40,264 nucleotides of DNA from Prevotella illustrans. GTDB taxonomy: Bacteria > Bacteroidota > Bacteroidia > Bacteroidales > Bacteroidaceae. The stretch is taken from positions 1-40,264 of the forward strand of contig NZ_JAERMS010000027.1 of assembly GCF_017426725.1 (NCBI RefSeq), in the 5' to 3' direction. Of this stretch, positions 1-8,381 are shown one piece after another (position 1 is the first letter of the stretch; every line of letters starts with the position of its first letter). The translations under genes and the position numbers were made by a program. The notes beneath the pieces are model-generated. The model was not told the origin of the DNA. It saw only the letters and a list, made by a program, of their open reading frames with translations, and did no database searches.

Positions 1-1
1 T

Positions 2-843
2 AAAGGCAATTCCGAAAGGATATCTATGCTATTTAAGTTTTACCGGACAGCAATAATATCGAATACTCCTGGAACTGCACGCAACGCTACAATACGCATC
101 TGCGTTCATGGTTGGTGTCGCCCGTACTGGGTATCATCAGTGACACCTATAAGACCAATCTGCGCACGGCCAACAAGCAACTGCGGTGGCTCATCGGTAT
201 CGTCAGCCTGCTGTCGATATTCCTTCTCTCCTCGTTTATCTATGTGTTGCACAAGAAGAAGCAACTTTCCATTGCCCGAAACGACCTGCGACAGACCAAT
301 CGTCAGTTGTCGGAACTCAACAATCAGTTGAGTATCAACAACCTGAAACTTGAGAAGCTGAATGGAAAACTCAGCGAAACGAGTAAGGTGAAGGATGAAT
401 ATATCGGAAAATTCCTAAGCACTTGCTCGGAATACATTGATAAGCTGGACGCTTATCGCATGCGGGTGAACCGCAAGCTAAAGGCCAATCAATTGACTGA
501 CCTCATGAAGATGACGAGTTCGCAACAACTGAAGGAGGATGAAATCCATGAGTTGTTCAATCATTTCGACGCCGTCTTTTTGAATCTTTTCCCCAATTTC
601 GTGGCCGACTTCAATAGCTTGTTGCAGCCCGACGGCCGCATCTGGCCACCTTTAAAGAACCAGCTCACCACCGATCTGCGTATCTTTGCCCTTATCCGAC
701 TGGGTATTGAGGAGAGCTCGCGCATTGCCGAGTTCCTGCGCTATTCGTCTAACTCCATCTACAACTACCGCTCCCGCATCAAGAATAAGGCAATCTGTCC
801 GCGCCATGAGTTTGAACAGCGGGTGAAGGAGATTGGAATGTGA
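2..843 (+). CDS. DUF6377-type regulator, 3' part, probable frameshift near its start
   Basis: C-terminal part of a Bacteroidales regulator of the type that carries TPR repeats, one membrane helix, a coiled coil and a DNA-binding tail (DUF6377). From about 112 the frame encodes a hydrophobic helix (WLIGIVSLLSIFLLSSFIYVL), then a Q/N/L-rich coiled coil (NRQLSELNNQLSINNLKLEKL). It ends in a segment like a LuxR-type helix-turn-helix, with LRIFALIRLGIEESSRIAEF followed by LRYSSNSIYNYRSRIKNKA. The gene is cut by the window edge. The family-like reading frame is open back to about position 37, where an in-frame TAA (34-36) stops it; the frame that is open from position 2 to about 40 differs by one base. 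The only starts inside the frame, such as the TTG at 112, would leave out the normal N-terminus. I infer a one-base deletion in the run TTTT (38-41), or an assembly error. Family assignment is from remembered conserved motifs; the target genes are unknown. Confidence 0.75.
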
Positions 844-856
844 GGCTGATCAATCG

Positions 857-891
857 GCCCGGTCGAACAAGGAAGGCTTGTCCGGCCGGGC
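857..891. terminator. hairpin between convergent genes
   Basis: GCCCGG (857-862) pairs with CCGGGC (886-891) and the stem continues inward through ACAAG/CTTGT to a GAAGG loop, with one mismatch. It lies in the 59-base gap between the ends of the plus-strand regulator and the minus-strand TraB gene, so it can serve both directions. No long T tract follows on the plus strand. Confidence 0.5.
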
Positions 892-902
892 TGCCCCTCC
901 TA

Positions 903-1802
903 TTATTCTACTTTATATCCCAGCTTTCTCAGCCCTTCGAGCACGCCTTTGTCACCTGGCAGATGGCCCGCGCCTACCACGAAGAGCGTGGGACGGGCCT
1001 GCATGATGGCGGGCATGAGGCGGAGCCAGTTGGCATTGCGATTATCGATGAGGGCGGCTTCCTCCTCGGGCGTGGCGTCGCATTGGTCGCCGAGCTTGGT
1101 GTCCATGACGGCTTTCAGAGCCTTGATGTCCTGATTGTAGAAGGCCTTGCTCATCGTGTCGATGAGTTCGCTGAAGTGGGCCTCGTGGTCGATGAAGCAC
1201 ATGAGGTCTTCTATTTGGCGTTTCATCGGCTTGGTGTTGAACAGTAGGTTGGTCTGGAAAGCGACTGTTTCAAAGCCACCCACAGGCTTATGGCTCTCCT
1301 TGGCCTGCTTCTGAAAGTAGTGGTCGAACTGGTTGGCGGGGTCGAACTCGCCCGGGTGGCGCATCATATAGATGATGACCGTGAGTTGCGTCACGAGCGC
1401 TTCGGGGTTCACGCGTCCCAGCTGAGCTTCCAGTTGCGGATTGCTTATGCCCACGCCCATCGTCTTGACGAGGAAGTCGTCGAGTTTCTTGTATTGTTCG
1501 GGCGTGAGAATGGTCTTGAGCGACTGACCTTCGGGCAGCATCATGGACGCTTGCATCAGTTTCATGGAGTCGGGATTCATCATGTCATCGAACGACAGTT
1601 CGCCGTAGACCTGCTCCGACCGGTCCAGCGCCTCCTTCACGCCGGCTATCTTCTCGGCGAACGAGCCGTTGGCCAGATGGTGCGTGCCGATGATATAGGA
1701 GGGTTTGGCGAAGCCCTTGCCCGAGATCTTGTAAAGTAATTGGGCGTTGGCTCCGACCGCGGCGGCACAAAGGAGCAGCAGGGAGAAGACGGTTTTCTTC
1801 AT
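903..1802 (-). CDS. TraB/GumN family protein, secreted
   Basis: 299 residues. An N-terminal signal peptide (MKKTVFSLLLLCAAAVGANA) is followed by a TraB/GumN domain (Pfam family PF01963). Visible family marks are the GTHHLA motif (residues 39-44), the GEL motif shortly after residue 65, and the closing VGAGHLPG segment near residue 277, followed by GVLEGLRKLGY. These conserved Gly/His/Glu motifs are thought to form a metalloprotease-like active site in Tiki/TraB relatives, but the bacterial members have no settled substrate. The protein is expected in the periplasm or outer envelope. It is the last of three minus-strand genes, after dps and the DUF488 gene, with gaps of about 160-185 bases, so an operon is possible but not required. 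The start is the ATG that opens the signal peptide. The family call is firm; the function is not. Confidence 0.88.
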   Translation of the reverse strand: MKKTVFSLLLLCAAAVGANAQLLYKISGKGFAKPSYIIGTHHLANGSFAEKIAGVKEALDRSEQVYGELSFDDMMNPDSMKLMQASMMLPEGQSLKTILTPEQYKKLDDFLVKTMGVGISNPQLEAQLGRVNPEALVTQLTVIIYMMRHPGEFDPANQFDHYFQKQAKESHKPVGGFETVAFQTNLLFNTKPMKRQIEDLMCFIDHEAHFSELIDTMSKAFYNQDIKALKAVMDTKLGDQCDATPEEEAALIDNRNANWLRLMPAIMQARPTLFVVGAGHLPGDKGVLEGLRKLGYKVE

Positions 1803-1965
1803 GATCGTTTTTTATTGAATGAAATGGTTTGACTTATTCTTGATCTGTATCTTGGAGATTTAGCGAATCTGTTCTATCATCAGGCCGTTGGAGACACAGG
1901 CTTTGAGGCTGACGCGGCAGTTCGGACGCGAGCAAACCGGGGCATGTGCGTTGAGAAAGCCCCCG

Positions 1966-2325
1966 TCACCGCCCTAAAATCCAATCGCGCAGCACGATGG
2001 CATGGTTGCACTGCTCGTCCTTGGCTCCGTAGAGCAGCGTGACATTGTCGTTTTTCAGCAGGTCGAGACATTCTTCGGCAAAGGCCGGAGCCGCCGGGTT
2101 GGCGTTGAGTTCGGCGATATATTTGTCGGTGAACTCCGGAAAATTCTCACGCTTGTGGCCGAACCATTGGCGCAGACTCTTGGTAGGTGTTATCTCTTTG
2201 GCCCATTTGTCGATGGCGGCCCTGCTCTTGGTCATGCCTCGGGGCCACAGCTTATCGGTTAAGATACGGTAGCCGTCTTCTTCTTCGGCCGGCGCGTATA
2301 CCCGTTTGATTCGCAGTTGACGCAT
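1966..2325 (-). CDS. DUF488 (YeaO-like) family protein
   Basis: 119 residues when started at the ATG at 2325 (MRQLRIKRVYAPAEEEDGYR). The open frame runs a further 52 codons upstream, but that extension is AT-rich, low in similarity and resembles spacer, so I chose the internal start, which gives the usual family length of about 115-125. Conserved DUF488 features are KRVY near the N-terminus, the TDKLWPRG motif (about residues 22-29), the W-A-K-E-I segment, and the closing LLYGAKDEQCNHAIVLRDWI. Members are small cytoplasmic proteins found in most bacteria, and their biochemical role is not established. The neighbour upstream is dps, which might hint at a stress setting; that is only inference. 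Confidence 0.88.
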   Translation of the reverse strand: MRQLRIKRVYAPAEEEDGYRILTDKLWPRGMTKSRAAIDKWAKEITPTKSLRQWFGHKRENFPEFTDKYIAELNANPAAPAFAEECLDLLKNDNVTLLYGAKDEQCNHAIVLRDWILGR

Positions 2326-2445
2326 CTGTTTGATAATAAGATGTTTAGATAAATACACTACAAAAATAAACGAAAGCGCGGAAACTTCCAAATTTTTCGC
2401 TGACTTAATGGGCGGCAGAGTCGAGTAGCAATAACAAAAAGAAGA

Positions 2446-2465
2446 CATGTCAAAAAGATGACATG
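2446..2465 (-). terminator. possible terminator of dps
   Basis: CATGTCA (2446-2452) and TGACATG (2459-2465) form a 7-bp perfect stem with a 6-base loop. Read on the minus strand, downstream of dps, the stem is followed by a T-rich run (TCTTCTTTTTG). The stem is short and AT-rich, so strength is uncertain. Confidence 0.4.
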
Positions 2466-2509
2466 CCCTCTTTGTCTTCAAATTATGTCTTTGTATTAAG
2501 CGTGTAGGC

Positions 2510-3004
2510 TTATTCGTGGTCGGCCGGACGCTGTCCGAAGAACGAAACGATCATCCATACCGTCTTTTCCTGTGACTTCAGATAGTCGCTCATGAGCGAT
2601 ACCGTCACGTCGTCGCCGGCTTCGTTGGCCACTGCCAGCACCTCGCGCTCGGCTTTGATGAGCTGCGACAGGGTTTCGAGCACCTTACGCATGCCTTCGT
2701 GACCTGTCGGCTCGAAGCCATCTTCCTGTACTCGGGCCACCTTCAGGTATTCGCTGTAGCGGTTTTCGGGGCGTCCACCTAACTGCAGGATGCGCTCGGC
2801 GATTTCGTCCACCTTGGCTGCGGCATCATTATAGAAATATTCGTATTTCTCGTGCAAGTTGAAAAATCCTTTGCCTTTCACATTCCAGTGGAAACCGCGC
2901 AGGTTGCTGTAATATACTTGGAAGTCGGCAAGCAGCAGACTTAACGCGTTTACGGTGTTAACTACTTTGTCTTCGTTGAGATGTAAATAATCTAAAGTTT
3001 TCAT
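2510..3004 (-). CDS. dps: Dps-family ferritin-like DNA-protection protein
   Basis: 164 residues, the normal length for Dps. Dps proteins form dodecamers that oxidise Fe(II) with hydrogen peroxide at sites shared between subunits, store the iron and protect DNA. The ferroxidase ligands are visible with the canonical spacing: H39 in RGFHWNV, H51 in NLHEKYEYF, and D66 and E70 in VDEIAERI. The four-helix bundle continues through GHEGMRKVLETLSQLI and ends with VSFFGQRPADHE. The ATG at 3004 gives the usual MKTLDYLHL start. A consensus Bacteroidetes promoter lies about 50 bases upstream (3053-3083). In relatives dps is often induced by oxidative stress through OxyR; I did not identify an OxyR site. 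Both family and function are secure. Confidence 0.95.
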   Translation of the reverse strand: MKTLDYLHLNEDKVVNTVNALSLLLADFQVYYSNLRGFHWNVKGKGFFNLHEKYEYFYNDAAAKVDEIAERILQLGGRPENRYSEYLKVARVQEDGFEPTGHEGMRKVLETLSQLIKAEREVLAVANEAGDDVTVSLMSDYLKSQEKTVWMIVSFFGQRPADHE

Positions 3005-3052
3005 TTTCTTGTCCTTTCTATTTATTTAAATTGTTATTTCTTTTTTCTGATG

Positions 3053-3083
3053 CAAAGATACATCTAATCTTAAAGCGAAACAA
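3053..3083 (-). promoter_or_regulatory. dps promoter (Bacteroidetes type)
   Basis: On the minus strand the sequence reads TTG, 20 bases, TATCTTTG, matching the Bacteroidetes -33/-7 consensus (TTTG, about 19-21 bases, TAnnTTTG). The -7 box is at 3053-3060 and the -33 trinucleotide at 3081-3083. The predicted leader to the dps ATG is about 40 bases. Confidence 0.7.
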
Positions 3084-3147
3084 CAGAAAAAATTTATCAG
3101 ACGATAGATAAAAACTATTTCGGTTGTTCTCGAGTTGACGGATGAAC

Positions 3148-3234
3148 GGGTAGCGGAGTGGTTAATGAACTTATCTATCCGCTCGTTCACTTGCGGCAAC
3201 ACGCGGTGAATGGGTAGCGGAGTGGTTAATGAAC
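3148..3234 (+). repeat. 23-base direct repeat, two copies
   Basis: GGGTAGCGGAGTGG followed by TTAATGAAC occurs at 3148-3170 and again, identical, at 3212-3234. The 41 bases between the copies share the words GATGAACG and GCTCGTTCA. The pair lies in the gene-free spacer upstream of dps and has no coding potential that I can support. Confidence 0.75.
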
Positions 3235-3249
3235 GGATGACTTCTTCAT

Positions 3250-3660
3250 CCGTTTTCTTCTTGATTTTGCTGTCAAAATTATATACAAATCACTGTCAAA
3301 ATTTGCTTCGGGAGTAAAGTTCGTGACCAAAAGCCCGAAATTTCGGACATTTTCAGAGAAATAGCAAGCTGTTGATAATCAGTTATTTGTAAAAAATAGC
3401 AATACGCGAGCTTCGTAAACAGGGATCAAAACAGCGAAAAAACCGGCTAAAAGCAGCCTTTTCGGCAGGCTAAAGCAGCCCTTTTACCGTGCTAAAGCAT
3501 CGCTTTTAGCCGCTAAAAGCATAGCTTTGACACGTTGAAAGCTATGCTTTGACATCGAAAAAAGCTGAAAATGGTCTGTCATTGGGGCTGAAAACGCCGT
3601 TTCAACCTTATTTTTCCATCTAATTGAAGATTTTTCAGAGGCCGTTTTTCTTACTACTTT
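3250..3660 (+). repeat. intergenic spacer rich in AAAGCATAGC-type units
   Basis: The 687-base gap between dps and the GH3 gene holds no supported gene. From about 3440 to 3560 it carries five to six short units built on the words CTAAAAGC, AAAGCATAGC and GCTATGCTTT, arranged in both orientations so that neighbours can pair. A preceding stretch (GTTGATAATCAGTTATTTG, about 3371-3389) resembles a word in the 27.5 kb element. The same unit family recurs at about 17.64-17.77 and 27.61-27.74 kb. A closing word at 3632-3649 recurs inverted at 26509-26526. It looks like a diverged, rearranged relative of the 383-bp element. Confidence 0.6.
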
Positions 3661-3691
3661 CTTTACAAAAGGTCGAAATTAGGCAAGGGGG

Positions 3692-5992
3692 CTATTTTGA
3701 CACGCCCCCGGTCATTATGAATTTAACGGTCTGCACGTCACGACTGTTAGGTCCTACCATGACTTCGAAATCGCCCGGTTCGCAGACAAAATCGAGGGCG
3801 ACATTGTAGAATTTCAGCAGTGTGGCGTCGATGGTGAAGCTCACGGTACGGGTTTCGCCACGCTTCAGATGGACGCGTTCGAATCCCTTCAGTTCCTTCA
3901 CGGGTCGTGCGACGCTGCCCACAAGGTCGCGGATGTAGAGCTGCACGATTTCGTCGGCGTCGTAGTGGCCCGTGTTGGTCACGTCGACGGTGGCTGTCAG
4001 CGTGCCGTCGGCCGTCATCGTGTTGGCCGAGAGGCGCAGGTTGGTATATTTAAAAGAGGTGTAGCTCAGTCCGTAACCGAAGGGGAAGAGCGGTTCGTTG
4101 TCGATGTCGAGGTAGTTGCTGCGGAATTTAGAGAACCATTTGCCCGACTCCAATGGGCGTCCCGTGTTGAGATGGTTGTAGTATAGCGGTATCTGGCCTA
4201 CGCTCTTGGGCATGGTGACGGTGAGTTTGCCGCTCGGCACGCGGTCGCCGAAGAGCACATCGCAGATGGCGTCGCCCGCTTCGGAGCCGCCGAACCATAC
4301 GTTGAGGATGGTGGAGAAGCGCTCGGCTTCCCACGTCATGACGGTGGCGCGGCCCGAGAAGTTGACCAGCACGATAGGTTTGCCCGTTTCTTTCAGCGCT
4401 TGGAGCAACCGTCTCTGGGCTTCGGGCAGCGAAAGATCGCTGCGGCTGCTGCTCTCACCGCTCATTTCCGACGTCTCGCCGACGGCCGCCACGATGACGT
4501 CGGCCTCACGGGCCACGCCCACAGCTTCGTCAATCATCTGCCGGACTGTGCGGTCGTCGCGTATCTCGCGTCCGAACATCGAGCCGTTGGCCTCTATTTG
4601 CGCGTCATCCGTGATGTTGCTGCCCTTGGCGTAGGTCACGACAGCCTTGTCGCCCACGGCGTCACGCATGGCTTGGAACAGGCTCTTATACCTGTCGAAG
4701 GCGGCGGCCACGCTCCAAGTGCCCGGCATGTTGGCCCGGGTGTCGGCCAGCGGACCTATGAGAGCTATCCTGCCCTGCTTCTTCAGCGGCAGCGTTTGGG
4801 CGTCGTTCTTCAATAAAACGAAACTCTCGGCGGCCGTCCGGCGTGCGTCGGCGCGGTGCCGAGGCGTATAAATCTCCCCGGCGGCCCGCTTCTTGTCCAA
4901 ATAACGGTAAGGATCGTCGAACAATCCGAGTTTGTATTTGGCCTCTAAGACGCGGCGGCAAGCCCGGTCGATGGCCTGTTCGGTCACCTTTCCTTCCTTC
5001 AGACTCTTCTCCAGCGTGCCGATGAAGCCGTCGGCCACCATGTCCATGTCGGTTCCGGCGTTGAGTGCCAGGGCCGATACCTGTTGCAGGTCGCCCATGC
5101 CGTGGGCTATCATTTCGGAGATGGCGGTGTAGTCGGTCACCACGAAACCGTTCCAGCCCCATCGTTCGCGTAGCACGTCGGTCAGCAGCCAGCGATTGGC
5201 CGTGGCGGGAATGCCGTCTACCACGTTGAAGGACGTCATGAACGAGCCGGCACCGGCCTTGGCGGCAGCCTCATAAGGCGGGAAGTAATCGTTGAACATG
5301 CGCCAGCGGCTCATGTCGACGGTGTTATAGTCGCGGCCGGCCTCGGCGGCGCCATACAACGCGAAGTGCTTCACGCAGGCCATGACGGTGTTGTTCAGAC
5401 TCAGGTCGTCGCCCTGATAACCTTTCACCATGGCACGGGCGATGGCCGAACCCAAGAAAGGATCCTCGCCGTTGCCCTCCGCCATGCGGCCCCACCGGGG
5501 ATCACGACAGATGTCGACCATCGGTGAGAAGGTCCAGTTGATACCGTCGGCACTGCACTCCACAGCCGCTACGCGGGCCGCGTTCTCTATGGCCTGCATG
5601 TCCCAGGTGCACGAGAGGGCCAGCGGAATGGGGAACACCGTTTCGTAACCATGAATGACGTCCATGCCGAAGAGTAGCGGAATCCTGAGCCGGCTCTGCT
5701 CCACGGCCACCTTCTGCACCTCGCGTATCTTGCCGACGCCCTTGAGGTTGAAGAGTCCGCCCACGTCGCCTTTGCGTATCTTGGCGGCCACATCGCTGCT
5801 CTTGGCCTGTCCGGTGACGATGTCGCCGGTGACGGGCAGGTTGAGTTGTCCCAACTTTTCACGCAAGGTCATGCGGCTCATGAGGTTATCGATGAAGCGA
5901 TTCATTTTCGATGGATCGGATTGTCGCGCCACGGCGGGCAACAACGAAAGGCACAGCACTAAGCCGGCCCATAGCTTTTTGTGATTTGTCAT
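3692..5992 (-). CDS. bglX: secreted beta-glucosidase, glycoside hydrolase family 3
   Basis: 766 residues, the length of BglX-type GH3 enzymes (about 765). It should remove terminal beta-linked glucose or related sugars from oligosaccharides in the periplasm, with retention of configuration. A signal peptide (MTNHKKLWAGLVLCLSLLPA) leads into the GH3 N-terminal barrel. Visible sites are D111 in FGMDVIHG, the K208-H209 pair in CVKHFALYG, and the likely nucleophile D287 in GFVVTDYTAI. The second GH3 domain contains GETSEMSGESSSRSDLSLP, the loop region that carries the acid/base Glu in many members. The protein ends with a fibronectin-III-like domain (VARPVKELKGFERVHLKRGE). The longer open frame upstream to 6460 is a shadow of the next gene; the ATG at 5992 opens the signal peptide. 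It lies 29 bases after the CDP-glycerol transferase gene and may share its transcript. Exact substrate is unknown; bglX is used by family resemblance. Confidence 0.93.
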   Translation of the reverse strand: MTNHKKLWAGLVLCLSLLPAVARQSDPSKMNRFIDNLMSRMTLREKLGQLNLPVTGDIVTGQAKSSDVAAKIRKGDVGGLFNLKGVGKIREVQKVAVEQSRLRIPLLFGMDVIHGYETVFPIPLALSCTWDMQAIENAARVAAVECSADGINWTFSPMVDICRDPRWGRMAEGNGEDPFLGSAIARAMVKGYQGDDLSLNNTVMACVKHFALYGAAEAGRDYNTVDMSRWRMFNDYFPPYEAAAKAGAGSFMTSFNVVDGIPATANRWLLTDVLRERWGWNGFVVTDYTAISEMIAHGMGDLQQVSALALNAGTDMDMVADGFIGTLEKSLKEGKVTEQAIDRACRRVLEAKYKLGLFDDPYRYLDKKRAAGEIYTPRHRADARRTAAESFVLLKNDAQTLPLKKQGRIALIGPLADTRANMPGTWSVAAAFDRYKSLFQAMRDAVGDKAVVTYAKGSNITDDAQIEANGSMFGREIRDDRTVRQMIDEAVGVAREADVIVAAVGETSEMSGESSSRSDLSLPEAQRRLLQALKETGKPIVLVNFSGRATVMTWEAERFSTILNVWFGGSEAGDAICDVLFGDRVPSGKLTVTMPKSVGQIPLYYNHLNTGRPLESGKWFSKFRSNYLDIDNEPLFPFGYGLSYTSFKYTNLRLSANTMTADGTLTATVDVTNTGHYDADEIVQLYIRDLVGSVARPVKELKGFERVHLKRGETRTVSFTIDATLLKFYNVALDFVCEPGDFEVMVGPNSRDVQTVKFIMTGGVSK

Positions 5993-6021
5993 TTGTTTAG
6001 GGGTTTTTAGTTTGGTCGAAT

Positions 6022-7074
6022 TTATTTTGATTTTATGCTTCCGAAAGTCTTGAAGCCGGTGTATTTTCGCCAGAGGTTGACGCGGCGTTGGCGGGGCACG
6101 CCATGTCGGCGGATGTAGTCGCGTGCCCCTTCGAGCATGCGGTGGCCCACCTGTCCGTCTAGATAAGGGTCGTAGTTGGCGACGATCCATTGCCGGCGAC
6201 GGCGCAACTCCGTGTCGTCGAATACACTGTCGTAGGCCTCCGTAAGGTCTTCTGGTCGGCGAATATCCTTCCAATAGATGTCGCGGGCAATGGTGTTGAG
6301 CGTCACGACGGGCTTGTCGAGTAGCAACATCTCGTAGACGGTGGACGACGTGTCGCTGATCATCATGTCGGCCATGAGCGTGTATTTCGACACACTGAAG
6401 TCTTCGACGAAAGTAATGGCGTCGTGCTCTTGAGCCAGCCGGCGGTATTCGTCCACCCATTCAGGGTGTGTCAGGGGGTGGAGCTTCACGAGGAGGAGCA
6501 CGTCGCGCTCCTCGGTCAGTCGGACAAGAGCCTGTTTGATGTGCGGCAGCGACGTCAGTTTGGGCGAGAAGGTGGGCGCGTAGAGTGCTATCTTTTCCTT
6601 GCCGACGGCTTGAAGCAGCTGCCGCCGCTCGTCGTCGTAGTCGTGACGGTGGCGGAATATCCAGTCCTGACGCGGCCAACCGGTCTCCACGACCTCGAAA
6701 TCCTTGTATCGGCGAGCCAGCTTTTCAAAGTGAGCGGTGAAGTAGGGACCTTGCGTAAAGTAGGTGTCGAAGTAGCGACGGATGACCCAATGGTCCTTTT
6801 TCTCGGCAGCATAGCCGTGGAACACCTGAATCTTAACGCCCGGCAGGTAGTAGGGAACGATGTTGCCCGGCACGAAGATAGCCTCGGGACTGAAGTCGTA
6901 GACCTCCTGCATCGTGCCGGTCCAGCGCACTTCGGTCCGCAGCGGAAAGTCGGGTATCTTCTTGCCGTGGACATACCATAGCGTTTCGTTGCCGCCTTCA
7001 CGGTCGGCTTCATCCTGAATAGGCTTCAGAATATCGATGGCATACTTGTTTTCACAGAACAGAACGATTCTCAT
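6022..7074 (-). CDS. CDP-glycerol glycerophosphotransferase family protein
   Basis: 350 residues, matching PF04464, the TagB/TagF-type polyol-phosphate transferases. These enzymes move a polyol phosphate from a CDP-activated donor to a lipid-linked or glycan acceptor at the membrane. The family marks are the HGYAAEKKD loop (about residue 85), [11 protein letters not shown] in the second Rossmann half, and [19 protein letters not shown], which corresponds to the CDP-binding SDxSSxxxE region. There is no signal peptide; membrane association would be peripheral. It is divergent from an aminotransferase gene and a cytidylyltransferase fusion that could supply its donor, so the three probably form one pathway. 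A consensus promoter sits about 20 bases upstream (7095-7125). True teichoic acids are not expected in this phylum, so the product is more likely a decorated surface polysaccharide; the donor could be CDP-glycerol or an amino analogue. Confidence 0.87.
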   Translation of the reverse strand: MRIVLFCENKYAIDILKPIQDEADREGGNETLWYVHGKKIPDFPLRTEVRWTGTMQEVYDFSPEAIFVPGNIVPYYLPGVKIQVFHGYAAEKKDHWVIRRYFDTYFTQGPYFTAHFEKLARRYKDFEVVETGWPRQDWIFRHRHDYDDERRQLLQAVGKEKIALYAPTFSPKLTSLPHIKQALVRLTEERDVLLLVKLHPLTHPEWVDEYRRLAQEHDAITFVEDFSVSKYTLMADMMISDTSSTVYEMLLLDKPVVTLNTIARDIYWKDIRRPEDLTEAYDSVFDDTELRRRRQWIVANYDPYLDGQVGHRMLEGARDYIRRHGVPRQRRVNLWRKYTGFKTFGSIKSK

Positions 7075-7094
7075 AGATTTTTCGCTATTTATTA

Positions 7095-7125
7095 CAAAGA
7101 TATGATTTTCCCATGGCTTATCAAA
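7095..7125 (-). promoter_or_regulatory. promoter of the CDP-glycerol transferase gene
   Basis: On the minus strand TTTG (7122-7125), 19 bases, TATCTTTG (7095-7102): an exact match to the Bacteroidetes vegetative promoter pattern. It gives a short leader, about 15-20 bases, before the ATG at 7074. Confidence 0.75.
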
Positions 7126-7135
7126 AGATTTGCCG

Positions 7136-7143
7136 TATCTTTG
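7136..7143 (+). promoter_or_regulatory. -7 box upstream of the aminotransferase gene
   Basis: TATCTTTG 28 bases upstream of the ATG at 7171. I see no good TTTG at the -33 distance. Its position inside the longer open frame (which begins at 7102) argues that the protein starts at 7171 and not upstream. It lies 33 bases from the -7 box of the divergent promoter. Confidence 0.6.
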
Positions 7144-7170
7144 TGGATGATAAATAATTGTTTAGTTATC

Positions 7171-8244
7171 ATGACATTAGACAAGATGTTGAATTTCACG
7201 GTCGGGCCCGTCATGTCGAGTGACGCGGTGCGGGCCGTGGGAAGCCGGCAGGTGCCCTATTTCCGCACGACGGAGTTTTCGGAAACCATGCTGGAGAACG
7301 AACGGCTCATGCTCCGCTTCGCCAAGGCGCCGCAGGGTTCGCGCGCCGTATTCATCACAGGGTCGGGCACCGCTTCGATGGAAGCCGTCGTGATGAATCT
7401 TTTTTCTGCCCACGACAAGGTCATCGTCATCAACGGCGGCAGTTTCGGCCACCGCTTCGTACAACTTTTGGAAATCCACCGAATACCGTTTACTGAAATC
7501 CGGCTGGAAATGGGCCGGCAGCTTCGGGCCGAACAGCTGGCTCCCTATGAGCGACAGGGTTACACAGGCTTCCTCGTCAACTTAGACGAGACGTCGACGG
7601 GCGTGCTCTACGACATCCGGATGATCAGCGACTTCTGCCGTCGCAACGGTCTTTTTCTGGCCGTCGACTCCATCAGTTCGTTCCTGGCCGACCCCTTCGA
7701 CATGGCCAAGCTGGGCGTGGACGTCATGATTACGGGGTCGCAGAAGGCCCTGGCCTGTCCTCCCGGCATATCGATCATCGTGTTGGCACCCCGCGCCATA
7801 GAGCGAGCCAACGCCAGCGAATGCCGCACAATGTATCTGAACCTGCGCGACGCCCTGAAGAACGGTGAGCGCGGACAGACACCTTTCACGCCCGCCGTGG
7901 GCACACTGCGCCAGATCAACGTGCGGCTGAAGGAGATAGAGCGGGCCGGCGGCGTGGAAATAGAGAACGAACGGGCCGCCCGGCTGGCCGCCGACTTCCG
8001 TCGGAAAATCAAGGGCTTGCCCTTGGAAATCGTCTCCGAGAGTCTCTCCAACGCCGTGACGCCGCTACATCCGCTACACGGTTCGGCCTACGACATCTTC
8101 CTGAAACTGAAAGACGAGTATGGTATCTGGATTTGTCCGAACGGCGGCGACATGGCCGAAAAGGTGTTCCGGGTGGGACATCTCGGGGCGTTGACGCCCG
8201 AAGACAACACGACATTGGTTGAAGCGCTCAAGAAAGTGCTTTAA
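7171..8244 (+). CDS. class V PLP-dependent aminotransferase
   Basis: 357 residues in the alanine-glyoxylate / 2-aminoethylphosphonate aminotransferase branch of fold-type I PLP enzymes. It starts with [11 protein letters not shown], the TPGP-like opening of that branch. [12 protein letters not shown] (about residues 63-74) is the phosphate-binding loop, AVDSISS provides the Asp that pairs with the pyridine nitrogen, and K192 in [13 protein letters not shown] is the expected Schiff-base lysine. The ATG at 7171 is preferred over the open frame from 7102 because a -7 promoter box lies between them. A 137-base gap separates it from the cytidylyltransferase fusion on the same strand; the CDP-glycerol transferase is divergent. 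Context suggests it makes an amino-polyol or amino-phosphonate precursor for CDP activation, for example serinol phosphate from dihydroxyacetone phosphate. That substrate is inference; the enzyme class is secure. Confidence 0.9.
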   Translation: MTLDKMLNFTVGPVMSSDAVRAVGSRQVPYFRTTEFSETMLENERLMLRFAKAPQGSRAVFITGSGTASMEAVVMNLFSAHDKVIVINGGSFGHRFVQLLEIHRIPFTEIRLEMGRQLRAEQLAPYERQGYTGFLVNLDETSTGVLYDIRMISDFCRRNGLFLAVDSISSFLADPFDMAKLGVDVMITGSQKALACPPGISIIVLAPRAIERANASECRTMYLNLRDALKNGERGQTPFTPAVGTLRQINVRLKEIERAGGVEIENERAARLAADFRRKIKGLPLEIVSESLSNAVTPLHPLHGSAYDIFLKLKDEYGIWICPNGGDMAEKVFRVGHLGALTPEDNTTLVEALKKVL

Positions 8245-8252
8245 GAGTGGTG

Positions 8253-8345
8253 GGGCTATTGGGAGATTACTTGGTTTTATCGCGTTATCTGAAACCCCGT
8301 TCATCCCAATAACCTCAAAACTCCGCAACCAATATCCCCACAAAC
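8253..8345. repeat. imperfect inverted repeat in intergenic gap
   Basis: TGGGGCTATTGG (about 8253-8264) is the near-complement of CCAATATCCCCA further downstream (one mismatch). The rest of the 137-base gap is C-rich on the plus strand and repeats words such as CCCAATAACC and CCAACAACCCC. It looks like a short intergenic repeat, not a gene. Confidence 0.35.
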
Positions 8346-8381
8346 CATTCATTCCCACAACCCAACAACCCCAAAATCACT

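Noticed and set aside
1860..1965. Minus-strand frame reading ...HAPVCSRPNCRVSLKACVSNGLMIEQIR after the DUF488 gene
   Set aside because: It looks protein-like and has paired cysteines, but it lacks a start codon, has a TAG just upstream in frame, and is too short to support. It could be a decayed gene end.
3440..3570. CRISPR-like array in the AAAGC repeat area
   Set aside because: The units are short, uneven and in both orientations, with no regular spacers and no cas genes nearby.
5993..6460. Long N-terminal extension of the GH3 gene
   Set aside because: It is a shadow of the CDP-glycerol transferase gene, Arg/His/Pro-rich in this frame; the signal peptide starts at 5992.
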